A DNA stretch of 33,835 bases from an uncultured Microbacteriaceae bacterium (GTDB lineage Bacteria; Actinomycetota; Actinomycetes; Actinomycetales; Microbacteriaceae), in assembly GCA_903857985.1 (NCBI GenBank), contig CAIOGW010000072.1:1-33835 (forward strand), read 5' to 3'. The notes below the pieces were generated by a model. It did not search any database, was not told where the DNA came from, and saw only the letters and a list, made by a program, of their open reading frames with translations. Each line of letters opens with the position of its first letter. The stretch's first letter is position 1. Positions 18,100-26,059 of the stretch are shown piece by piece. A program made the position numbers and the translations under genes.

Positions 18100-18478
18100 C
18101 GTCCTCATCCTCATCCTCATCCTCATCCTCGTCGTCTTCGTACTCGTCATCGTCATCTCCGCCGGATCCGCCGGTCGTTCCGTCTGACGGTGACGGGGCG
18201 GGGGCCGGGTTGACGACAGGGTTGGTTGCGGGCTCGGAAACCCTTCCCGTTGACTGATTCGTCTGCGTGGTCGGAGCGCCGGGGGCCGGAACAGCCGGGT
18301 CAGGAACGAGGAGAGCCGACGTCGCCGAGTCGCTCTGCGTTGCAAGACCTTCGGAAGCAGAAACGGGGTCGCTGGCGTCAAATATTCCGGTCAGGGTGTC
18401 GGTGTTCGCCGCCATGGCCACCGTGGCAGTTCCCAGAACGCCGACGACCGTCAGGACGGTGAGGAGAGGTGATTTCAT
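18092..18478 (-). CDS. Small secreted protein with DGTTGGS motif and poly-acidic C-terminus
   Basis: MKSPLLTVLTVVGVLGTATVAMAANTDTL...PSDGTTGGSGGDDDDEYEDDEDEDEDEDEDDD; signal peptide. Confidence 0.75.
   Translation of the reverse strand: MKSPLLTVLTVVGVLGTATVAMAANTDTLTGIFDASDPVSASEGLATQSDSATSALLVPDPAVPAPGAPTTQTNQSTGRVSEPATNPVVNPAPAPSPSDGTTGGSGGDDDDEYEDDEDEDEDEDEDDD
18103..18130. repeat. Tandem hexanucleotide repeat (CCTCAT)n / (ATGAGG)n
   Basis: cctcatcctcatcctcatcctcatcctc read directly. Confidence 0.9.
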
Positions 18479-18591
18479 ATTTTTAGGTTACGTAAACGCG
18501 TCTTCACAGACACCCGCCCTTCGTCAAAGAAACATCAAAGGTTGCCGGTTTTCCGAAGGGAACCGGGCGCGGCTCAGGTATTACCGGCAGA

Positions 18592-19275
18592 ATGGGGCGC
18601 GTGAAGGTTCTTGTCGTCGAAGACGATGCGTCGGTTGCGGACGGCATCATTGATGGGCTCGCCGACGCCGCTTTTGATGTACACCACAGTTCCACCGGCT
18701 CTGCCGCTCTGGCAGACTTCGAAACGTTCGCACCTGACCTCGTGTTGCTCGACCTCGGCCTCCCCGACATGGATGGAACCGACGTTTGCCGGGCGATACG
18801 TAAAAATTCTTCGGTGCCCATCATTGTGGTCAGCGCCCGCGGCGATGAAATTGACCGGGTCGTGAGCCTCGAAATGGGCGCAGATGATTACGTCGTTAAG
18901 CCATTCGGCATGCGCGAGCTGGTGGCCCGCATTCGCGCGGTCGCGCGTCGAACCGCCCCCAGTGATCTGCCTGCCGGTGGCGCTGAACGCTCATACGGGC
19001 CCCTCAGCATAGACACGAGAACACAGCGGGTCTCCTTGAACGGAACAGACATCCACCTCACGCCCACCGAGTTTGAGCTCCTTGTTTACCTCACCGAGGA
19101 CCCGGGCGCTGTGTGTCGACGCAGCGACATCCTCAATGATGTGTGGGACACCAACTGGTTTGGCACCACAAAAACTCTGGATGCGCACGTTGCGGCAATC
19201 CGCAAGAAGCTGGGCAGCCCCGGCTGGATTGAGTCGGTTCGAGGCGTAGGGTTTCGATTCGGTCAACCGGCATGA
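18592..19275 (+). CDS. OmpR-family response regulator
   Basis: VKVLVVEDDASVADGIIDGL...LLDLGLPDMDGTDV...DDYVVKPFGMRELVARI; winged-helix C-terminus; GTG at 18601 is an alternative start. Confidence 0.93.
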   Translation: MGRVKVLVVEDDASVADGIIDGLADAAFDVHHSSTGSAALADFETFAPDLVLLDLGLPDMDGTDVCRAIRKNSSVPIIVVSARGDEIDRVVSLEMGADDYVVKPFGMRELVARIRAVARRTAPSDLPAGGAERSYGPLSIDTRTQRVSLNGTDIHLTPTEFELLVYLTEDPGAVCRRSDILNDVWDTNWFGTTKTLDAHVAAIRKKLGSPGWIESVRGVGFRFGQPA

Positions 19276-20654
19276 AATGGCGTTTCATGGCCGCCATCAT
19301 GGCCGTGATTCTTCTCGTGGTACTTGTGCAAGACATTCCGCTCGCGGGCTACCTGCAAACCACCGAGCACGCGCGCCTCATCACGAGCCTCGAAAAGGAT
19401 GCCTTCGTTCTCGCGGGGCGATCGCAAGAAGCACTGGGCCAACCTACGCCCGCCGTGATTTCAAATCTGTCATCGGTGGCCCAGACCTACCGAAAGGCTG
19501 GTGGCGCGCGCGTTGTCGTGGTGGACGGCACGGGCATCGCAATCGTGACGAGTGACGACGACCAGGCGAGCGTGGGCAGCGATTACTCCACGCGCCCAGA
19601 AATTGCCACTGCGCTCACCGGGCAAATCGCAAGTGGCGAGCGCTATTCCACGTCGCTGAGCCAGCAACTCGTTTATGTGACCGTTCCTGTTTTGCACGGC
19701 GATCACATTGTTGGTGCCGTGCGACTCACCTTTCCCAATCAGACGGTGGTTGACCAAGTCAATTCGCAACTGCAGTTGCTCATTATCGTTGCGGTCATCA
19801 CGTTGATTTTGGCCGGCATCGTGGGGTTCATTCTGTCTGTCAGCGTGACGCGCCGACTCAAACTTCTCCAACGAGCCACCGTTTTCCTCGCGGAAGGTGA
19901 CCTCTCCGCTCGCGCGGACGAACGTGGAGCTCCCGAGATCAAATCGCTGTCCCGTTCGTTCAACCTCATGGCCGACCGGCTTGACGGGCTCGTGGCGCAG
20001 CAACGGACATTCGCCGCCGACGCCTCACACCAACTGCGTACACCGCTGACGGCGTTACGGCTCAAGCTCGAACGTGCACGAGGCATGGTGACGAAGGATC
20101 CGGCGGGCGCCGAGGTGCGCATCGCGGCGGCAGAAGCCGAGGCGGACCGGTTGGGCAACATCATTGAAGGCCTGTTGATGCTCAGCCGGACCGAAGCGAA
20201 ATCTGCCCCCATTGAGACTTTTGACGTCGCCGCCATTGCGAGGGCCCGCATCGAACACTGGCAACCCCTCGCTGCCGAATCGGCAATCAAGGTTCGCTAT
20301 GAGGGTCCCGTGGCCGCACTCGCATTGGCCGTGCCGACAGCGGTTGAGCAAATCATCGACAATTTTGTCGATAACGCTCTCAGCATTGTTCCCGCGAAGT
20401 CGACCCTCACGGTGAGGGTCGGTAAGTCAGCAACGACGGTTGAGCTTCACGTTCTCGACCAGGGGCCGGGAATGAGCGCCGACGACTGCGCGCGCGCTTT
20501 CGACCGTTTTTGGCGCGCGGCGAGCGACAACAAGGGAAGCGGGCTGGGGCTCGCTATCGTGGCGCAGCTTGCTCGGGCCAGCAGTGCGACCGCGACCCTG
20601 ACGCCGCGACCCGAGGGCGGTATCGATGCCAGCGTACGTTTCAAGGCGCCCTAG
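19272..20654 (+). CDS. Membrane sensor histidine kinase (HAMP, HisKA, HATPase)
   Basis: TM-sensor-TM, HAMP, AADASHQLRTPLTALRLKLE H-box, GPGMSADDCARAFDRFWRA, GSGLGLAIV; ATGA overlap with response regulator. Confidence 0.95.
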   Translation: MKWRFMAAIMAVILLVVLVQDIPLAGYLQTTEHARLITSLEKDAFVLAGRSQEALGQPTPAVISNLSSVAQTYRKAGGARVVVVDGTGIAIVTSDDDQASVGSDYSTRPEIATALTGQIASGERYSTSLSQQLVYVTVPVLHGDHIVGAVRLTFPNQTVVDQVNSQLQLLIIVAVITLILAGIVGFILSVSVTRRLKLLQRATVFLAEGDLSARADERGAPEIKSLSRSFNLMADRLDGLVAQQRTFAADASHQLRTPLTALRLKLERARGMVTKDPAGAEVRIAAAEAEADRLGNIIEGLLMLSRTEAKSAPIETFDVAAIARARIEHWQPLAAESAIKVRYEGPVAALALAVPTAVEQIIDNFVDNALSIVPAKSTLTVRVGKSATTVELHVLDQGPGMSADDCARAFDRFWRAASDNKGSGLGLAIVAQLARASSATATLTPRPEGGIDASVRFKAP

Positions 20655-20745
20655 CGCATTACCCACACACAGCCACGTCTCAGGGGTTTATCCCGACCCG
20701 CCGGTAGCATGGGCATGACCACAACGGCAATCGGGCGAGGTTATT

Positions 20746-21492
20746 TTGGGCATTCTTGACCGCATTGAGCGCGGACTTGAGCGGACGGTAAACACCGCCT
20801 TCGCCAAGACGTTTCGCTCCGGCGTTCAACCGGTTGAGATCACCGCCGCCCTTCGTCGCGAAATCGATACTCAAGCCAGCGTGGTCGCGCGCGACCGCAT
20901 CCTGGTGCCCAACGTCTTCACCATTCGGCTCTCTCGCCCCGACTTCGATCGCCTCGCCGGGATGGGTCGTACCCTGACCGACGAAATCGCCAAGCAGCTC
21001 ACTAAGCACGCGCAGGCCCAGGGCTACCAGTTCGCCGGCGGGATTCGCCTCACCCTCGAGGCCGACGGCTCACTGTCGGTTGGTCTCCTTGCCGTTGACG
21101 CTCTCAATGTTCGCGGCGCCGTTACCTGGTCTGCCGTTATCGACATCAGCGGCAAGCGCCATGTGCTCACCAAGGGAGTCACGGTCGTCGGCAGGGGTTC
21201 CGACGCCGACGTCACGGTCAACGACTCGTCGATTTCGCGCCGGCACATTGAATTCGCCTGGGACGGCTCGCGCGCTCAGGTTCGCGACCTCGGCTCCACC
21301 AACGGCTCTCGCCTTGACGGCGTGCGCCTGAACGTTGCGGGCCTCGAATCTGGTTCGGTCATTGAGATGGGATCTACGCGCGTGGTCTTCCACGTTGTGC
21401 CCCAAACGCGAGGCGGAACGGGCCCGGTTGGTCGAACAGCTGTCGCCGCGCCGCAGGCTCCCGTGCGAGACGCCTTCTGGAGTTCCCGGTGA
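20746..21492 (+). CDS. fhaA: DUF3662 + FHA domain protein FhaA
   Basis: LGILDRIERGLERTVNTAFAKTFRSGVQPVEITAALRREID...; FHA core GRGSDADVTVNDSSISRRHIEF; TTG start. Confidence 0.94.
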   Translation: MGILDRIERGLERTVNTAFAKTFRSGVQPVEITAALRREIDTQASVVARDRILVPNVFTIRLSRPDFDRLAGMGRTLTDEIAKQLTKHAQAQGYQFAGGIRLTLEADGSLSVGLLAVDALNVRGAVTWSAVIDISGKRHVLTKGVTVVGRGSDADVTVNDSSISRRHIEFAWDGSRAQVRDLGSTNGSRLDGVRLNVAGLESGSVIEMGSTRVVFHVVPQTRGGTGPVGRTAVAAPQAPVRDAFWSSR

Positions 21493-21995
21493 GTGAGCTC
21501 ACGCTCTTCGTCTTTCGCATCGCGTTTCTCGTGCTGATGTGGGTCTTTGTCTTTTTTGTTGTTTACGCCGTGCGCAGTGACCTTTTTGGCCAGCGCGCCA
21601 AGCGGCTCACGACAGCAACCCGCTTAACGGCGCCCGACGCATCGGCGTTCCTCACGCAGGCGCACGGTCTCGTCGCTCCTCCGGCGGCCACCTCTTCTCA
21701 AGCGCTCGCCCTTGTTATCACTGCGGGGCCAAAGAAGGGCGAACGCCTTCCGTTGGGAACCGAGGCCGTCACGATTGGTCGCGCCTCCGACTCCACCCTC
21801 GTCATTCGCGACGACTACACATCGACGCGGCACGCTGTACTTGAGTTGCGGCGCGGCGCGTGGCAAATCACCGACCTCGACAGCACCAACGGAACTCTGG
21901 TCGACGGCACGCGTATATCAGATCCGGTTGCCGTTGTTCCGGGTACGCCCATCACCGTGGGTCAAACAGTCTTCGACATTCGGGAGGACTCATGA
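21489..21995 (+). CDS. fhaB: FHA domain membrane protein FhaB
   Basis: N-terminal TM; IGRASDSTLVIRDDYTSTRHAVLELRRGAWQITDLDSTNGTLVDG. Confidence 0.93.
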   Translation: MSELTLFVFRIAFLVLMWVFVFFVVYAVRSDLFGQRAKRLTTATRLTAPDASAFLTQAHGLVAPPAATSSQALALVITAGPKKGERLPLGTEAVTIGRASDSTLVIRDDYTSTRHAVLELRRGAWQITDLDSTNGTLVDGTRISDPVAVVPGTPITVGQTVFDIREDS

Positions 21996-23218
21996 GCCCT
22001 CTGGCGTCCGCCCGTTCCGACGTTGGTCGAGTGCGCACGTCTAACCAAGATTCCGGTTACGCCGGGCAGTTCTTCTTTGTCGTCGCAGATGGCATGGGGG
22101 GTCACGCCGGCGGTGATGTTGCCTCCGGAATCGCGGTGCGAGATCTAGCAATTCTTGACCGGCGCTTTTCATCGGTGGCCGAAGCACGCGCAGCCCTGGT
22201 CGCCCAACTCAAGGCCATCAACGAGAAGCTCTCGCACGTGGTCGACAGTAATCCCGAGCTCGCTGGCCTGGGCACAACGGTGAGTGGCATGGTGCGCGTG
22301 GGCGACCGGTTCGTCGTGGCACACATCGGCGATTCGCGTATTTACCGGCTCTCCAATGGCGAACTCGCTCAGGTCACAGCGGATCACACGTTTGTACAAC
22401 AGCTGATTGACGCGGGTCGCATCACCGAGGCAGAGGCAAAAGATCACCCGCGGCGCTCAGTCCTCATGCGTGTTTTGGGCGATGTCGACGACGATCCCTC
22501 GATTGACACCACTGATGTGCCGGCCATTCCGGGCGAACGCTGGTTGCTCTGCAGTGACGGCCTCACCGGGGTGCTCAACGACGCCGAGGTGCGCGATCTG
22601 CTGGCAGCAGACACAGGGCCCGAGGCAATCTCGGCTCGACTGGTCGACCGCGGCCTGGCCGGTGGCGGGCCCGACAACATCACCGTGATTGTGGTCGACG
22701 TGGCAGGTGAAGACGGTGAGGCCCGCTCCGACTTTGTCGGCTCGGCCGCGACAAAACGCAAGTTTCCCACCGCCCGTTCCGGCGAAACGGGGTCAAGCCC
22801 GCGGCCCAAGACGCGCACGGTCCCGGTGTCCACGAGCGAGTTCCCGCTACCCACCCCGTCGCCCAAATCGAGGGTTGGCAGCGAGCCAGAGCGATCCGGG
22901 CTGTCGGTTCGGGCACGCCGGCGCCTGAGGGCCGGCATCATCTCTCTTATCGTGCTCGCCCTCCTGGCGGCTGCCGTGTTCGGGGCATACAGCTGGACCC
23001 AAACGCGTTTCTATCTCGGTGTCAGCGGAAGTCACGTGGCAGTTTTCCAGGGGATTCCCGCCACTCTTGGCGGCCTGGCCCTCTCTCGGGTCTACCTCGA
23101 CAGTGATGTACGTGTGGCGTCCCTCCCTGCCTACGAGAAATCGCAGGTGATTCAGTCTGTTTCTTTCGACAACGTGTCTGATGCCGTGGCCGCGCTCAAT
23201 CGGATGACCGGTGAGTAA
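21992..23218 (+). CDS. pstP: PP2C-type Ser/Thr protein phosphatase
   Basis: SDVGRVRTSNQDSGY...VVADGMGGHAGGDVAS...AHIGDSRIYRL...GGGPDNITVIVVD; C-terminal TM. Confidence 0.96.
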   Translation: MSPLASARSDVGRVRTSNQDSGYAGQFFFVVADGMGGHAGGDVASGIAVRDLAILDRRFSSVAEARAALVAQLKAINEKLSHVVDSNPELAGLGTTVSGMVRVGDRFVVAHIGDSRIYRLSNGELAQVTADHTFVQQLIDAGRITEAEAKDHPRRSVLMRVLGDVDDDPSIDTTDVPAIPGERWLLCSDGLTGVLNDAEVRDLLAADTGPEAISARLVDRGLAGGGPDNITVIVVDVAGEDGEARSDFVGSAATKRKFPTARSGETGSSPRPKTRTVPVSTSEFPLPTPSPKSRVGSEPERSGLSVRARRRLRAGIISLIVLALLAAAVFGAYSWTQTRFYLGVSGSHVAVFQGIPATLGGLALSRVYLDSDVRVASLPAYEKSQVIQSVSFDNVSDAVAALNRMTGE

Positions 23219-24608
23219 CCAGGCTCTCGATGCGACGAAGGTGGACACCGGGCCCCTCCCGCGCATGATGCGGATTCGCGAACCTCAGCGTATGCGCAAT
23301 GTGGAGCTCGGTCTCATCTCGGTGGCCTTCGGCATCAGTGCGCTTGCCTTGATTCTGGTTCAACTTGCCACGATGGGCGCCGTTCACGCGGGGATTTTTG
23401 CCATGTGCGCAATCATCGCGGCGCTCACGCTGCTCGTGCACGTTTGTTTGCGCTTCGTCGCTCCGCGAGCCGACGCGCTGATTGTGCCGATTGCTGTGAT
23501 GCTCAATGGCTTGGGAATCGCGGAAATTTATCGCATCGACCTTGCACTCGAAAACGTTGGCTGGGATTCGCTCGCCGTCCGACAGATTGCCTGGACCGCA
23601 CTGGCCCTCGCGGCAACTGTCGGCGTGATTCTCGTGGTGCGGTCACCGCGGTCGCTTCAGCGCTACACCTACACGGCCGGACTCATCGCCGTCATTCTCT
23701 TGCTCCTCCCCATGCTGCCGGGGCTTGGTGTTGAGGTAAACGGCGCTCGCGTCTGGATTCAATTGGGCGCGCTCACTTTCCAGCCGGGTGAGATTGCCAA
23801 GATCGCCCTGGGTGTATTTTTTGCCGGCTACCTCGTGCAACACCGCGACAGCCTCTCTATGGTCGGTACGCGTTTCGCGGGTCTGCGTTTTCCGCGTGGG
23901 CGCGACCTCGGGCCCATTCTGGCCGTGTGGGTCTTATCGATGTTGGTGATTGTTTTCCAGCGCGACCTCGGCACCGGGCTTCTCTACTTCGGGCTGTTCT
24001 TGGTGATGCTGTACGTTGCCACCGGGCGATTGTCCTGGGTGCTCATGGGCCTCGGCCTGTTCGTGGCCGGCGCGCTGGCCGCAAACCAGTTTCTGAGTTA
24101 CGTCCGTGACCGGTTCGCCAATTGGTACGACGCCTTCAACCCCAGTATCTACAACGCCGACGGCGGAAGTTACCAACTGGTTCAGGGCTTGTTTGGAATG
24201 GGGCACGGGGGGTTGTTCGGCACAGGGCTCGGCCAGGGCATGCCCTACATCACGCCGGTTTCTCAAAGCGACTACATCATTGCCAGCCTGGCCGAGGAGC
24301 TCGGGCTCGTCGGGCTGTTTGCCATTCTGTGTCTGATCGTGTTGCTCGTCTCTCGCGGGGCCCGCATTGGATTCGCCGCAACCGATGACTTTTCGAAGCT
24401 CCTCTCGATCGGGCTCGCCTTTGTTATTGCGTGGCAAACATTCCTCGTTATCGGAGGCGTGACGCGCATCATTCCCCTTACCGGGCTGACGACACCATTC
24501 ATGGCCGCGGGAGGAAGCTCGCTCGTGGCCAACTGGATGATCGTGGCGATTTTGCTGCGGCTGTCCGACGCGCAGTCTCGTGTGCCCCGGTTGGTGGTTG
24601 AGTCGTGA
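23211..24608 (+). CDS. rodA: SEDS-family peptidoglycan polymerase RodA/FtsW
   Basis: Polytopic; GARVWIQLGALTFQPGEIAKIALGVFFAGYL; GTG start. Confidence 0.95.
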   Translation: MSNQALDATKVDTGPLPRMMRIREPQRMRNVELGLISVAFGISALALILVQLATMGAVHAGIFAMCAIIAALTLLVHVCLRFVAPRADALIVPIAVMLNGLGIAEIYRIDLALENVGWDSLAVRQIAWTALALAATVGVILVVRSPRSLQRYTYTAGLIAVILLLLPMLPGLGVEVNGARVWIQLGALTFQPGEIAKIALGVFFAGYLVQHRDSLSMVGTRFAGLRFPRGRDLGPILAVWVLSMLVIVFQRDLGTGLLYFGLFLVMLYVATGRLSWVLMGLGLFVAGALAANQFLSYVRDRFANWYDAFNPSIYNADGGSYQLVQGLFGMGHGGLFGTGLGQGMPYITPVSQSDYIIASLAEELGLVGLFAILCLIVLLVSRGARIGFAATDDFSKLLSIGLAFVIAWQTFLVIGGVTRIIPLTGLTTPFMAAGGSSLVANWMIVAILLRLSDAQSRVPRLVVES

Positions 24609-26059
24609 ACCGTGAATTGAAACGTGTCAGCGTTGTCATGCTGATTATGTTCTTGGGCCTGCTTGGCGCCGCAACGGTTATTCAGGTCGCTCAGGCTGAC
24701 AGCCTCGCCTCTGACGGTCGCAATACCCGAACCCTCTACGACAGCTTCCGGGCCCAGCGCGGGCCGATCATGGCTGGCGATACCGTGCTGGCTCAGTCGA
24801 TTCCGGTTGACGACGATTTTCGTTTCTTGCGTCAGTACGCAAACCCCCTGGTTTATGCGTCCATCACGGGGTTTTTCACGCTCAACCAGGGGCTTTCGGG
24901 CATTGAATCGAGCGAGAACTCCTACCTGACCGGTAACAACTCCTCCCAGTTCCTCGAGCAGATGAACAGCATCCTCACGGGTCGACCGTCCCAGGGCGCG
25001 TCTGTAAACCTCACGATCCGGCCGGACGTGCAGCAGGTCGCGTGGGATGCGCTCGGTGACTACCAGGGAGCGGTTGTCGTCACCGAAGTCGGTACGGGCA
25101 AGATTCTCGCCATGGTTTCCAAGCCATCGTTCGACCCCAACCTTCTCGCGGGGCACAACTCCGAGGCCGTGATCGCCTACTACGACGCTCTCGACAACGA
25201 TCCGTCGGAACCGCTGATCAATCGTCCCATCGGCGCGCTTAATCCGCCCGGGTCAACGTTCAAGCTGGTCACTGCCGCCGCGCTTCTCGAGTCGGGGCTG
25301 TACACACCCGAGAGCACCGTGCCGAACTTGGCACGCCTCCTCCTTCCCGGAACCGACGTCGAGATTCGTAACTCGGACGGTAAAACATGTGGGCCCGGTG
25401 AGCAGGTTTCTCTCTTTACGGCGGTATCGCTCTCGTGCAATGTGCCGTTGGCCCAGTTCGGAATGGCCCTTGGCTACAAACCCATCGTTGACATGGCAAA
25501 GAAGTTCGGCTTCAACCAATCTTTCGAGGTTCCCATGACTACTGCGCGCAGCTACATCCCACAGGTGATGGATGAGCCCCAAACAGCCCTCGCCTCATTT
25601 GGTCAGTTCGACGTGCGAGCAACGCCCCTGCAGGTGGCGCTGATCTCGGCGGCGATTGCGAACGGCGGCGTCGAAATGTATCCGACCCTGATTGAGAGCA
25701 TCACGGCAAGCGACCTGCGCCCCATCTCCGCCTTCACGCCGCGCGAGTATTCTCGGCCGATCAGTGCCGAAACGGCGGCACAGATCACCGCCATGATGCA
25801 GTCAAGTGTCAGCAACGGAGCGGCAACTAATGCCAGTATTGACAATGTCAGTGTTGCGGGTAAAACCGGTACCGCCGAAAACGGTCCGGGCGAACCATTC
25901 ACACTGTGGTTCACCGGTTTCGCCCCCACAACAGGCGAACCAAAATACGCAATAACCGTGGTCGTAGAAAACGGCGGCGGCATGGGAACCAACGGATACG
26001 GAAACCTAATTGCGGCACCCATCGCGCGTGCCGTTCTAGAGGCGGTGCTACAAAAATGA
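24605..26059 (+). CDS. pbpA: Class B penicillin-binding protein
   Basis: PPGSTFKLVTAAALLESG (SxxK), SLSCN (SxN), VAGKTGTAE (KTG). Confidence 0.96.
   Translation: MNRELKRVSVVMLIMFLGLLGAATVIQVAQADSLASDGRNTRTLYDSFRAQRGPIMAGDTVLAQSIPVDDDFRFLRQYANPLVYASITGFFTLNQGLSGIESSENSYLTGNNSSQFLEQMNSILTGRPSQGASVNLTIRPDVQQVAWDALGDYQGAVVVTEVGTGKILAMVSKPSFDPNLLAGHNSEAVIAYYDALDNDPSEPLINRPIGALNPPGSTFKLVTAAALLESGLYTPESTVPNLARLLLPGTDVEIRNSDGKTCGPGEQVSLFTAVSLSCNVPLAQFGMALGYKPIVDMAKKFGFNQSFEVPMTTARSYIPQVMDEPQTALASFGQFDVRATPLQVALISAAIANGGVEMYPTLIESITASDLRPISAFTPREYSRPISAETAAQITAMMQSSVSNGAATNASIDNVSVAGKTGTAENGPGEPFTLWFTGFAPTTGEPKYAITVVVENGGGMGTNGYGNLIAAPIARAVLEAVLQK

Noticed and set aside
18103-18130. Hexamer repeat as a phase-variation on/off switch
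   Set aside because: Unit is 6 bp, so copy changes do not shift frame; only tuning is plausible.
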